The position numbers were made by a program, and so were the translations under genes. A stretch of DNA of 64,000 nucleotides from Pseudomonas sp. ok272 (GTDB taxonomy: Bacteria; Pseudomonadota; Gammaproteobacteria; Pseudomonadales; Pseudomonadaceae): contig NZ_FOCB01000009.1 in the NCBI RefSeq assembly GCF_900109995.1, forward strand, positions 62,001 through 126,000, written 5' to 3'. Positions 52,380 to 61,783 of this stretch are shown here, piece after piece. Within the stretch, counting starts at the first letter, position 1; every line of letters starts with the position of its first letter. The notes below the pieces were generated by a model. It was given only the letters and a program-made list of their open reading frames with translations. It was not told the origin of the DNA and did not search any database.

Positions 52380-53405
52380 ATGACAGTTTGGTGGTTGCTA
52401 ATGGCGGTGCTTGCCGTCTCTTGGGTATTGACGCATGGATTGCGCTATTACGCTTTGTCCAAGAGCCTGATGGACATACCCAATGAGCGGAGTTCACATA
52501 TCGTTCCTACCCCTCGTGGGGGAGGAGTGGCCATTGTCATTTCTTTTCTTCTGGCGCTACCGGTCCTTGCTATGCTGGGGTTGCTGGAGCCAGTCCTTGT
52601 GTTCGGCGTGATGGGGGCTGGCTTGATAATTGCCACTGTTGGATTTGCTGATGACCACGGTCATATAGCTGCGAGATGGCGTCTTCTGGGGCATTTCATT
52701 GCTGCAAGTTGGGCTCTTTTTTGGTTGAGCGGACTCCCCCCTCTCCTGTTTTTCGGGGCCTTCGTCGACCTGGGGTGGTTCGGTAATACCCTGACTTTGA
52801 TTTATCTGGTTTGGATGCTTAACCTCTATAACTTCATGGATGGTATTGATGGCTTGGCTAGCGCTGAAGCGATCAGCGTATGCGCAGCGATGTGCATAGT
52901 GTACTGGTTGAATGGGTATACCGGGCTTGTATGGCCGCCACTTTTTTTGGCCGTAGCGGTTTCTGGCTTTTTCTATTGGAACTTTCCACCTGCACGCATA
53001 TTTATGGGGGATGCCGGAAGCGGATTTCTCGGCATTGTTTTAGGTATATTCGCTCTTCATGCCGCCACTATTGCAAGTGAATTGTTATGGAGTTGGTTGA
53101 TATTACTTGGTGTGTTTATCGTGGACGCTACCTGGACGTTGATTCGGCGTTTGGTGCGTGGCGAGAAAGTGTATAACGCTCATCGATCCCACGCCTATCA
53201 ATATGCATCTCGAAAGTTTAAAAGTCACGGGGTCGTAACTGCTGTGGTAGTAGGTGTTAACGTATTGTGGCTTTTTCCGATTGCGTATTGGGTCGGCTCA
53301 GGATCGCTGAGTGGTCCTTTGGGTTTGTGTTTGGCTTATACACCGATTATGTGGATGGTTTGTGTGTTCAAGGCGGGAGAGTCTGAGCTTGAACAGTGTA
53401 TATAA
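52380..53405 (+). CDS. wbpL: Undecaprenyl-phosphate sugar-1-phosphate transferase (WbpL/WecA family)
   Basis: 341 residues and about ten membrane helices. Family motifs include NERSSHIVPTPRGGG (cytosolic loop 1), LYNFMDGIDGLASAE with the catalytic Asp pair, FMGDAGSGFLG, and the His-rich AHRSHAYQYASRK. It transfers GlcNAc-1-P or FucNAc-1-P to undecaprenyl phosphate, starting O-antigen synthesis. WbpL-type naming is by similarity; the donor sugar is not certain. Confidence 0.9.
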   Translation: MTVWWLLMAVLAVSWVLTHGLRYYALSKSLMDIPNERSSHIVPTPRGGGVAIVISFLLALPVLAMLGLLEPVLVFGVMGAGLIIATVGFADDHGHIAARWRLLGHFIAASWALFWLSGLPPLLFFGAFVDLGWFGNTLTLIYLVWMLNLYNFMDGIDGLASAEAISVCAAMCIVYWLNGYTGLVWPPLFLAVAVSGFFYWNFPPARIFMGDAGSGFLGIVLGIFALHAATIASELLWSWLILLGVFIVDATWTLIRRLVRGEKVYNAHRSHAYQYASRKFKSHGVVTAVVVGVNVLWLFPIAYWVGSGSLSGPLGLCLAYTPIMWMVCVFKAGESELEQCI

Positions 53406-53672
53406 GTGATAGTTTAAAGCCGGCGGCAGGTAATAATGGGCGAGTGGATAGCCCGTGTGGCAGGCTTGGAATGAATTTTTTCAGAGAGGTTTGTTAGAGG
53501 GAGCGCTAGAATGTTTCTTGCTATTGATGGCATTGAGCAGTTATGTTTCTGAACTACTGGAGAAGTATGCATGTCGGTAGGTTGTTTGTCGTCAGTGATG
53601 ATCGCTGAGGTAGGCAGGCTATTTGGCATTAGCGATTGGTGAGATAAATAACTATAAAAATACGAGGTGTAG
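53406..53672 (+). other. Gap between wbpL and the methyltransferase
   Basis: 267 bp, more A+T-rich than the preceding genes. The only sizeable open stretch (VWQAWNEFFQRGLLEGALE...) lacks a start site and family match that I can recognise. It may be remnant DNA; a promoter for the methyltransferase gene may be here, but no boxes are convincing. Confidence 0.4.
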
Positions 53673-54836
53673 ATGGACCGTCGTCAGAAAGTCACGCAAT
53701 TTATTTTACCTGGAGCCAAAGGTATTGAAATTGGTCCGTGGTGTAATCCACTTACGCCGAAAAGCGCAGGTTATGATTGTACTGTTCTGGATGTCTTTGA
53801 CACCTTGACGCTTAAGGCTCGAGCTAACGCCGACCCTTCAATTAGCAAAGAGCAGGAAGGTGATATCGAAGATGTCGACCTCGTAGGATCCTCCTCGCAG
53901 ATCGCAGAGTTGGTAGAAGGTATTAATGCGCTCGGCGCATTTGATTATATCGTTTCTTCTCATAATCTTGAGCACGTCCCGGACCTTATAAAGTTCTTTC
54001 AAGGGTGTGAGAGAGTTTTGAAACCTGGTGGTGTGCTGAGTATGGCCATTCCAGACCGACGCGGTTGTTTTGATTTTTTTCGTCCCAATAGCTCGCTGGC
54101 TGATGTGTTGGATTCACACTTTACTAACAGAGTCCAACCCAGTGCAGCACAAATATTTGAACACAGTTCCCTTTATGCAAGGCAAGTGTTGGACGGTGTT
54201 TCCGTCAGCGGATTTCATACGGGGGTAAAGGCCACCAATATTGAGCCGTTTGAAACACTTGCTGAGACATTTGATATTTGGAAAGCACGAGTCTTATCCA
54301 AAGATACGGCATATATAGACGTCCACTGCTGGACGTTTACACCGTCGTCATTTGAGCTTATTTTTAAAGAGTTGAGCTTTCTTGGTTTGACTAAACTCGA
54401 CCTCTTAAGTATCGAGGCAATGGGTGGTGAGTTTCATGTGCATTTTCGTAATAAAGCAGAGCAGGCTAAGTGGATAAATGAAGATTTTTATAAACAACGT
54501 CTTGCCTTGCTCCAAAAAATCAATAATGAAGCTTGTGTAACCTCTCCCTTGTTCCAACATTATGTTGCTGAGGTTGTGGTGTTGGAGCAATATCGAAAGG
54601 AGGAAAAAGTTGGGTCTCGAAGGGGGTTAGAGGGGCAGCACTCAAAATCAAAACGAGAAAAAGAACCGCTTGAACTGAAAGTGGAGAAAGTTAAGCATGA
54701 GTTGGAGGTAGTTAAGCAAGAACTTGCGGACAGTCGTATGGTGGTAGCAGCGCTTAAAAACTCCAGTAGCTGGAAGTTTACTGCACCGTTACGTTATACA
54801 ATAGAGAAGCTGAGAGTCGTTCTGCGGATGCCCTGA
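53673..54836 (+). CDS. SAM-dependent methyltransferase with C-terminal coiled coil
   Basis: 387 residues. Class I motifs: GIEIGPWCNPLTP at about 17-29, VSSHNLEHVPDLIKFF, and VLKPGGVLSMAIPDRR. Residues about 315-365 are charged heptads (LELKVEKVKHELEVVKQEL) predicting a coiled coil, and the end is basic/amphipathic: SSSWKFTAPLRYTIEKL. The arrangement methyltransferase plus coiled coil plus tail recalls WbdD-type chain terminators, although no kinase domain is present. It faces the Wzm/Wzt operon across a shared terminator. Lower G+C than the core genes. The acceptor is unknown. Confidence 0.8.
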   Translation: MDRRQKVTQFILPGAKGIEIGPWCNPLTPKSAGYDCTVLDVFDTLTLKARANADPSISKEQEGDIEDVDLVGSSSQIAELVEGINALGAFDYIVSSHNLEHVPDLIKFFQGCERVLKPGGVLSMAIPDRRGCFDFFRPNSSLADVLDSHFTNRVQPSAAQIFEHSSLYARQVLDGVSVSGFHTGVKATNIEPFETLAETFDIWKARVLSKDTAYIDVHCWTFTPSSFELIFKELSFLGLTKLDLLSIEAMGGEFHVHFRNKAEQAKWINEDFYKQRLALLQKINNEACVTSPLFQHYVAEVVVLEQYRKEEKVGSRRGLEGQHSKSKREKEPLELKVEKVKHELEVVKQELADSRMVVAALKNSSSWKFTAPLRYTIEKLRVVLRMP

Positions 54837-54884
54837 GTTTGGCTGGCGGTGTTCGTTGGATAAGCAGTTGAACGGAGTAGCTGA

Positions 54885-54907
54885 AGAGGGCCTAAGGCCC
54901 TCTTTTT
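54885..54907. terminator. Bidirectional terminator between convergent O-antigen operons
   Basis: AGAGGGCC (54885-54892) pairs with GGCCCTCT (54896-54903) around TAA, followed by T4. It lies between the methyltransferase stop and the end of the leftward glycosyltransferase operon, closing both. Confidence 0.85.
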
Positions 54908-54914
54908 CGTAAGC

Positions 54915-55979
54915 TTAAGCGTTTTTAATGGCAAGTATTGCTTGAAGAAATAAAGTCGCGTTGAGTTGTAAAGTTCTATTATTTTTCGTGTGTTCATATG
55001 CAGCATCCGATAATTGGAGGCGCAAATTTTTTGAAGTGATCATTCTCTCTATCTGCGTAGTCCACTGGTCTATAGAGTTGTCACATAAAATCCCCGTGAT
55101 GTTATTCTGCACAGTGTCTGCGTAGGCAGGAACATTAGAGTATATTCCAGGGATTCCGACTAAGGAGTAGTCAAGGAATTTAATATCAGATTTGGAGTCT
55201 GTGAATATAGATTTAAGCAGTGGTGCTATACCAAAGTCCCATTGTAAATTTTCAGACATCCAGTGGCAGAACTTTTCGTACGGAACACTATTTTCGGGGA
55301 CACGCTTAATCGATACCGGAGTCTCTCCAAAAATATTTTGTATGGTGTATTCGTCACCAATTCCGACAATTTCGAACTCTACGTTGGGTTCGAATCTTAT
55401 TAGCGCGTTTTTAATGGCTGCGGATACAAATATCAGGTCTTCCAAATGCGTGAATGTACCCATGTAGCCGAATTTTATTTTCTTATTGATTGTCGTTTTA
55501 GTATTTCGATAAAAAAGTGTTTCGTCCAAAGAGTTTTCAATTACATGAATATTGCTATTCAGCATTGAAAAAGTTTTTGCGAGGTTTTTAGTGGAGACTA
55601 TTATGCCGTCGGCTTCTCTGGCTAACAATCGGATTATATTTTTTTGGTCCGGCGTAGGCCACTCGCGATCACCAATTCGAGAGTTGACATTTAATAAGTC
55701 ATCGTCCGTTTCGTAAATTATTGTTATGTCGCGAGATTTTAAACTTCTGAGTTGTAGTAATAGCTCAATTGTATTGAACTGATGTACCCAGAGCCTTTCG
55801 ATAATCACCACATCGATCGGGTGCTCAGGAATCTTGGTGCCATAGGTTAGTTCTATCTGTTCGCTGATCGATGGGTGTGACAATGGGCGTAACAACCGAA
55901 TAACGCTGCAGCCGTGGGGTTCTGCGCCGTTTGAGCTTTCGTACAGCACGTGCACTCTGATAGGAGATAAAGGACTCAT
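54915..55979 (-). CDS. Glycosyltransferase (GT-B fold, group 1/GT4-like)
   Basis: 354 residues. The C-terminal half has the GT-B pattern: KIKFGYMGTFTHLEDL (start of the donor domain), VEFEIVGIGDE, then SDIKFLDYSLVGIPGIYSNVPAY, the usual E/D-x7-E-like region in variant form. A DDD stretch lies in YETDDDLLNVNSR. There is no signal peptide; it should act at the cytosolic membrane face. It overlaps the 1231-residue gene by four bases (ATGA). Confidence 0.8.
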   Translation of the reverse strand: MSPLSPIRVHVLYESSNGAEPHGCSVIRLLRPLSHPSISEQIELTYGTKIPEHPIDVVIIERLWVHQFNTIELLLQLRSLKSRDITIIYETDDDLLNVNSRIGDREWPTPDQKNIIRLLAREADGIIVSTKNLAKTFSMLNSNIHVIENSLDETLFYRNTKTTINKKIKFGYMGTFTHLEDLIFVSAAIKNALIRFEPNVEFEIVGIGDEYTIQNIFGETPVSIKRVPENSVPYEKFCHWMSENLQWDFGIAPLLKSIFTDSKSDIKFLDYSLVGIPGIYSNVPAYADTVQNNITGILCDNSIDQWTTQIERMITSKNLRLQLSDAAYEHTKNNRTLQLNATLFLQAILAIKNA

Positions 55980-58900
55980 CTTTGTATCCCCGCGTGATCG
56001 TTAAAAAGACTGGTCATCAGTTTAAGCACCGCTTGCTCAGGGTAGTATTTTGTCATGTCCAAGGATTTCTTACCGATGTCAATACGCCGTTGAGTATCGC
56101 GAATGATCTCTAATGTTTTGATGAAGCACACTTCTTCATCACGGGTATCAACCAGAATACCTGTTTCGTCGTCAATGATGACCTCCGAGAGCCCTCCATT
56201 GATGGGGCCGACGTTGACAGCTCCGCTTGAAGAGGCCTCCATTGCAGTCAGCCCCATTGCCTGGAATGCCGAATAATCGAGGAATACGTCAGTCTCTCTG
56301 AGTAACTCAGAAACCTGCACGGCATTGAGTTCCCCGAGGCATTCATGCTGAAAGTCATTCGTTAAGCTCTGATAGGCCGGATCTGACTGTTCTGCTCCAA
56401 ATGTTTTGATGGTGATGGCGTTCCCCAGTGTGGATTTCAAACGACGTAATACTCGCATCGTTAATTCTGGGGATCGACGCGGTGTAGCCGGGCGAACCAT
56501 CGCGGTAATAGTCAGTGATTGACTATTGATACGGAAAACAGAGTCCGGATGGAACTTTTTATCGTCAAAATCTGCACCAATGACTTTGCAGTCCACTCCC
56601 AAATGTTGTTTCAGTATGTCGCGATTCCATTTGGTTTTAGTAACTAATTTCATTTGGTCGATCAATGTATAGCTATTCCAGGCGCGTATATACTCCGTCG
56701 AACCTTCAGTAAAGAAGTTTGGCTCGAAGTCCTGTATATAGTATGCAAATATCGCAGTGCTGTTTTGTTTGACTAGTGGCAGTATCCATTCTACGGTCAG
56801 GTACAAGGTGGCTATTACGGCATCAAAGTGCTGGGAGATATCTGGGAGTTCTTCGGGGTTGTATATGTAGTGAGTAGGTACTTTGTTGTCTGGGTGGTTG
56901 GCCTCGAAAATCTCTTTGTTGGAACGCAAGTTTACTATGTGCGCATCCACTCCATTAGCAATGAGTTTAGCTGCCTCCAAAAGAATGATGTTTCCGCCGC
57001 CACCTGCAGTTCTTGCTGGTAGCACAAACAGCAATCTTTTTCCTTGGAATGACTCGAGAGATTTGCGAGTCTCCATTTTTTCTTCTATTAAAGACGTGCG
57101 CTTCCTGATGTATTCGAGTGCTGGGTGGTTGGCGGTGATGTTGAGTTGCTGATCAATTATCGCTTGTCCGTGTTTGTTGGCGAGATTCACCCCCGCCGCT
57201 TTAGAAAGTTCCATTCGCCTTTCATGTGAATAACTCTTGGACTGTGCATGATAAACGTAGGCATCGTCCGCGATAGCGAGTTGCCAACCGGCTTTCGCCG
57301 CGCGCAAGCAAAAATCGTTTTCTTCACCATAGCCGCGACCGAACACTTCCTCATCGAAAATACCGATTTCGGCCATAAGACTGCGTTTTATTAAAAAGCA
57401 GAAGCCGTTGATGAAGCCGACTTTAGGATAGATGCGTAGAGATTCTCTGGCGATTTCGTCTGCGTACTCTTGGATCGTTAGTCCTTTGGGCAACGGGTTG
57501 TCGGTCCAATCACCTTTCGCGTCGAAAATCTCAGGTACCGATTGCCAGGATGCCGTATTGCTGAGTGGGCCGACTACGCCAATTTTTGAATCGCTATTGG
57601 CACAATCCAGCAGTCTTTCCAGCCAGTACGGTGTTACGATAGTGTCACTGTTGAGAAGAACTGAGTATTCGGCATCCGATAGCTTTAGGCCACAGTTGGC
57701 TGCTTTCGTATAGCCGCCTGCGATTTCATTCCTATGAATGACACAGCCCTGGTGTTTGGCATAGTCAGACAAGAACTCCTGAGTCTCTGCAGCGCTGCCG
57801 TCATCAACGATAATTAAGCGGAATGGTGGCAGGGTGTAGCAGTTGATGGATTCCAGGCAGTTTTTTACATCAGAAAGTGCATTGTGCACACAGACAATGA
57901 TATCTACCGACGATGCATGGCGTTGAATCTCGCGTGACTCACTACGCGCTCTATGCTCCGGGATTTGTGTCCCTAAGGAACTACTTTCAAGTAGATGTTT
58001 CACGCGGGCACGTACGCCACTGAGCCCTTCTCTGCGGTAAATGGTGAAGGCTTTTTTGCCGAGTGTAACAGGAGAACCAAAGTGTAAGCGTGCTATCGAA
58101 AATGCTTTTTTGAGTTGCTGTATTCTATACAGTTGGTTTCGAATTGCGCGCAGTGGGCGAGTTATACTCCAGGATGTGCTCTTCAGCAGGCCATCGACAT
58201 GAGCTTGGGAAATAAATAAAAGTCGTTCGACGGCCTTTAGGTTTTGTAGTGCATCCTGTAATTGTTTTTCGAGTTCTTCGTTCTCTTTTCTCATGGCAGA
58301 TGACAATAGAACTGCGTGCTGTTCGGTCGACACAACCTTCCGTGTGAGCGTGTTGAGGTCTGCTGAATGCGACTGGATAGCTTGATTGAGGTTCTCGACG
58401 GTTTTATTTAGGTCGTCGACGGTCTTGTTGCGTTCGTCGATGGACTTATTAAGGTTTGTGATCTTCTGAGCGTAAACTTCGGCTTCTATCATGTCGTTGA
58501 GTGATTCTTTTTGTTCTAAAATGTTTTTGTCTGATGAGTAATGACTAAGATGGTATTTAACTATGTCTGATTCGTTTTTCGTGCGGATGCGGAATCTTAT
58601 ATAGTTAAAGTCAAATGCGAGCCCAGAAGGAACCAGGTAAGCAAATAAATAGAAAGTAAGACGGTCTGTCTGTTCCTTGGCAGATTCTGCTTCAATTATA
58701 AATTTGTAGGAGCACTCACCCAAGACCTCTACAGTCTTTGATTGTAGTAGGGCTTCCAGTCCAACACTCGAGTTGATCGTGAGAAGCTTTTTGCATTTCT
58801 CTATAAATTTTATGCTGTTTTCCGACTCGTCCACAGCAAAGTCACCTGGCTTGACTTGAAATAAACTGCCGGGGTGACTTCTAACTAATATTTCATTGAT

Positions 58901-59671
58901 TGGAAAGTTTAGCTGCGCATACGAGAGTGTACTTCGATTGTCGAAGCCATTGCCAAACGCAATCAAGTTTGAGTCATCCTCCACTTGATGCACGATCCCT
59001 ATTTTAAGGTTTTGGGCATCAACAACTTCCGCGAGCTTTACCGCCTTTTTCGTCAGGAAGTAGTCCAGAAGTTGGCGGGTGGAAATCCTCATGTTGATCG
59101 GCTTTTGGAGCGCCTCATAGCGGGATTGCGCCTCGGTATTGCCATTGACGCCGCTAAAGTCAACGTACATAGTCGATTGATAGTCAGGGTCTCGCAATGG
59201 GCCGAGTTCAAGATGTATGACAGGAACGCAAAACTTATTGGCAGCAGCCGACAGAGATGGGCAGTTACACCATGTAATAATAGCTTCGAGGTTCCCTTTA
59301 TAAGGACTAAGAATGGTTTCGATTTCTGATGTTAATTCGGGAATTTGTTGTGTCAGAAGTTCTTTAAATGTCGCGTTTGGATTACCGTTGTGATTCGATA
59401 AAAACTCATTGAATAGATTGGGTGACAAAAAACACAGGTCATGCCTAGCGATATCTTCAGAGGTCGGGATTGTGTAGCCTAGCCTTTCTTGTGAGCTTTC
59501 CAGAAATTCCCAGCGCGCCGCTGATTGCTCGCTGGTGCGCTCGGGCAAGTATTCCTCACCAACAATGAACATGATCTTTTCATCATGAATTTTCAGAAAA
59601 CGGTAAAAAACCCACAGGTAGGGTGCGGGAACACCCCTAAATGCATAAGGTGGAAGGAATACAGCAATCAT
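55976..59671 (-). CDS. Multidomain glycosyltransferase: N-terminal domain, coiled coil, GT2, GT4
   Basis: 1231 residues. About 1-390: a domain resembling capsule/surface-polysaccharide proteins (HLELGPLRDPDYQ), function unknown. About 395-490: coiled coil with repeats such as LNKSIDERNKTVDDLNKTV. Near 498: TSWSITRPLRAIRN. About 585-870: GT2 domain (VDIIVCVHNALSD, LLNSDTIV, GRGYGEENDFCLRAAKAGW). About 885-1220: GT4 domain (LLFVLPARTAGGGGN, GLTAMEASSSGAVNVG, NGGLSEVI). Two catalytic modules in one chain suggest it adds two linkages of the repeat. It is translationally coupled to wzt upstream and the GT-B gene downstream. Confidence 0.85.
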   Translation of the reverse strand: MIAVFLPPYAFRGVPAPYLWVFYRFLKIHDEKIMFIVGEEYLPERTSEQSAARWEFLESSQERLGYTIPTSEDIARHDLCFLSPNLFNEFLSNHNGNPNATFKELLTQQIPELTSEIETILSPYKGNLEAIITWCNCPSLSAAANKFCVPVIHLELGPLRDPDYQSTMYVDFSGVNGNTEAQSRYEALQKPINMRISTRQLLDYFLTKKAVKLAEVVDAQNLKIGIVHQVEDDSNLIAFGNGFDNRSTLSYAQLNFPINEILVRSHPGSLFQVKPGDFAVDESENSIKFIEKCKKLLTINSSVGLEALLQSKTVEVLGECSYKFIIEAESAKEQTDRLTFYLFAYLVPSGLAFDFNYIRFRIRTKNESDIVKYHLSHYSSDKNILEQKESLNDMIEAEVYAQKITNLNKSIDERNKTVDDLNKTVENLNQAIQSHSADLNTLTRKVVSTEQHAVLLSSAMRKENEELEKQLQDALQNLKAVERLLFISQAHVDGLLKSTSWSITRPLRAIRNQLYRIQQLKKAFSIARLHFGSPVTLGKKAFTIYRREGLSGVRARVKHLLESSSLGTQIPEHRARSESREIQRHASSVDIIVCVHNALSDVKNCLESINCYTLPPFRLIIVDDGSAAETQEFLSDYAKHQGCVIHRNEIAGGYTKAANCGLKLSDAEYSVLLNSDTIVTPYWLERLLDCANSDSKIGVVGPLSNTASWQSVPEIFDAKGDWTDNPLPKGLTIQEYADEIARESLRIYPKVGFINGFCFLIKRSLMAEIGIFDEEVFGRGYGEENDFCLRAAKAGWQLAIADDAYVYHAQSKSYSHERRMELSKAAGVNLANKHGQAIIDQQLNITANHPALEYIRKRTSLIEEKMETRKSLESFQGKRLLFVLPARTAGGGGNIILLEAAKLIANGVDAHIVNLRSNKEIFEANHPDNKVPTHYIYNPEELPDISQHFDAVIATLYLTVEWILPLVKQNSTAIFAYYIQDFEPNFFTEGSTEYIRAWNSYTLIDQMKLVTKTKWNRDILKQHLGVDCKVIGADFDDKKFHPDSVFRINSQSLTITAMVRPATPRRSPELTMRVLRRLKSTLGNAITIKTFGAEQSDPAYQSLTNDFQHECLGELNAVQVSELLRETDVFLDYSAFQAMGLTAMEASSSGAVNVGPINGGLSEVIIDDETGILVDTRDEEVCFIKTLEIIRDTQRRIDIGKKSLDMTKYYPEQAVLKLMTSLFNDHAGIQR

Positions 59672-60975
59672 TTTTCTACCCCTTGTAGAACCTTGATCGG
59701 AGCAAACACTACGCCTACTTGATTGCGAGCTGACCAGAATTTGATTTGTTCCATAGGGCGTCTTTGGTCGAGTTCCTCGCGTTCACCACGAGCATTACAG
59801 GACAAGCCACAGTGTACGAGATACTCTCCGGGACTGATCGGTAGCTTGACTAGGTATTCAAAAACTTGAGTACCAATTTTCAGATGAAGTGGTTGCGATG
59901 CGTTTAGGTTGTTGTCACCCCAGACGTCGCCTCCCTGTGCCTTGGAGAGTGAGATGCCTAATATCACATCATCTATGTCTTCTGATGATGTAACTTCCAT
60001 TCTGAATGTTATTTCTTCTCCGCAACGAATAACCGGGCTTTCGTTGAAGTAACTACCATCTGATTTTATAATGTCGAGTTTTCGTATGATCGCGCGGGCG
60101 GTTCCGAATCGTTTTTCATTGAAGTCTTTATTCTGCTCGGACTGCTGCAGTTTTTTCAAGTCGGTATTGCTATGAATGTTGTCTTTCGAATTAGTTTTAC
60201 TCTCTATTTCGATAGCTACCTGAGATTTTAGCATCCCTTTTTCATAGGCTAGCACCGCAGCCAGGACATCCTCAGTATCGATGATTATTTTCCCGCCATC
60301 GACAACGATGCAGCGATCTGCATACTCCAGAATGCTGCCGGTAGAGTGCGTGACCATGATAATGGTTACACCCTGTTTCTTAAGTTGCTCCATTCGTTTG
60401 AAGCATTTGTATTGGAAACCAATATCTCCAACTGAAAGTGCTTCGTCGACGATTAATATCTCAGGATCAACGCAAGCTTGTACGGAAAAGGCTAGCCTTA
60501 CATACATCCCACTGGAATACGACTTTACGGGTTGATCGATAAAATCCCCAATATCCGCAAATTTTTCAATTTCTTCGAAGCGATTATCTATCTCGGTTTT
60601 TGACAGGCCAAGTACACTACCATTTAGATAAACATTTTCCCTGCCGGTAAAGTCCGGATTGAACCCTGCTCCCAACTCCAGCAGAGCAGCTATTCGCCCG
60701 TGTACGACTACATTGCCCGAAGATGCGGACAACGTTCCGCAGATAATCTGCAGCAGTGTGGACTTTCCGGCGCCGTTACGCCCAATGATTCCAATCGTTT
60801 CACCACGTTTTATATCGAATGACAAATCTTTTAGGGCCCAGAACTCTCTAAAGTACTTTTTTTCGGACGAACTGAAGCGGGGAAACAAGAACTGCTTTAG
60901 TCTGTCTCTAGGGGAATCATAAATCTGAAAGCATTTGCTCAAATTTTTTACGCTGACAACTGTTTCAGAGCACAT
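59668..60975 (-). CDS. wzt: Polysaccharide ABC transporter ATPase with carbohydrate-binding C-domain
   Basis: 435 residues. Walker A GRNGAGKS at 65-72, signature YSSGMYVRLAFSVQ, Walker B ILIVDEALSVGD and switch His in MVTHSTGS. After about 290 comes an extra beta-rich domain (VIRCGEEITFRMEV, YLVKLPISPGEYLVHCGLS) like the C-terminal domain of Wzt proteins that bind the modified chain end. With Wzm it exports undecaprenyl-linked O-polysaccharide. It overlaps wzm by 11 bases. Confidence 0.92.
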   Translation of the reverse strand: MCSETVVSVKNLSKCFQIYDSPRDRLKQFLFPRFSSSEKKYFREFWALKDLSFDIKRGETIGIIGRNGAGKSTLLQIICGTLSASSGNVVVHGRIAALLELGAGFNPDFTGRENVYLNGSVLGLSKTEIDNRFEEIEKFADIGDFIDQPVKSYSSGMYVRLAFSVQACVDPEILIVDEALSVGDIGFQYKCFKRMEQLKKQGVTIIMVTHSTGSILEYADRCIVVDGGKIIIDTEDVLAAVLAYEKGMLKSQVAIEIESKTNSKDNIHSNTDLKKLQQSEQNKDFNEKRFGTARAIIRKLDIIKSDGSYFNESPVIRCGEEITFRMEVTSSEDIDDVILGISLSKAQGGDVWGDNNLNASQPLHLKIGTQVFEYLVKLPISPGEYLVHCGLSCNARGEREELDQRRPMEQIKFWSARNQVGVVFAPIKVLQGVEK

Positions 60976-61783
60976 CAGAGAACCCCTTGCGTGTTTTTTG
61001 GAACCAGGCGAAACCGAGCCACAAGATAACTAATGAGATGACCATTGAAACCCCAAACATTTTCCAGTTAGGTAGATTTCCGTAGATGAGGATAGATCTG
61101 GACTGTTCTATGGCTGAAGTTAATGGGTTGAGTAAGAAAAGACTCTGATACTCTTTTGGTAATGAAGAAAGCGGATAAAAAATTGGAGAGAGGAACATTA
61201 GTGCAGTTGTTAATATACCGATGATTTGTGACACGTCTCTTAGGTATACACCCATGGATGCCAAAAACCACGAAAAGCCCAATGTCATGAATATGAGTGG
61301 AAGTAGCGTGATGGGTAACAGAAGACTAGTGATGGGGGGTAAGCCCAGAATAGCGAAGTGGAACAGTAGCCACACGATAAGGCTGATAAAAAGATGGAAT
61401 AGGGCCGCACCCATTGAGATAATTGGAAGTATCTCTAGCGGGAAAACGATTTTCTTTACATAGTTGGCGTTATGCAAAATTGTACTGGGCGCCCGAGTGA
61501 AGCATTCGGCAAACATGTTGAAGATGATAAGCCCGGAGAACAAAATTAGTGCAAATTCACCTTTGGAGCTTTCGACATTATTCCAGCGTGCTTTGAAAAC
61601 GACGCTAAAAACAAAGGTGTAGACGGTCAGCATCAGTATCGGGTTAAAGAAGGACCAAAATGTACCAAGAAAAGACCCTTTGTACTTTCCGGCGACCTCG
61701 CGTTTGATTAACTCGAAAATCAACCCCGAATATTTCCATATGCTTTTCGGTATTTCCACAGGGTTAGAGCTATACGATCGCAT
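60965..61783 (-). CDS. wzm: Polysaccharide ABC transporter permease
   Basis: 272 residues, ABC-2 type. The cytosolic start (IKREVAGKYKGSFLGTFW) is typical of Wzm/KpsM. About six membrane helices follow, e.g. FALILFSGLIIFNMFAE and VMFLSPIFYPLSSLP-like (seen as LMFLSPIFYPLSSLPKEY). It is first gene of the leftward operon wzm-wzt-GT-GT. Confidence 0.93.
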   Translation of the reverse strand: MRSYSSNPVEIPKSIWKYSGLIFELIKREVAGKYKGSFLGTFWSFFNPILMLTVYTFVFSVVFKARWNNVESSKGEFALILFSGLIIFNMFAECFTRAPSTILHNANYVKKIVFPLEILPIISMGAALFHLFISLIVWLLFHFAILGLPPITSLLLPITLLPLIFMTLGFSWFLASMGVYLRDVSQIIGILTTALMFLSPIFYPLSSLPKEYQSLFLLNPLTSAIEQSRSILIYGNLPNWKMFGVSMVISLVILWLGFAWFQKTRKGFSDVL

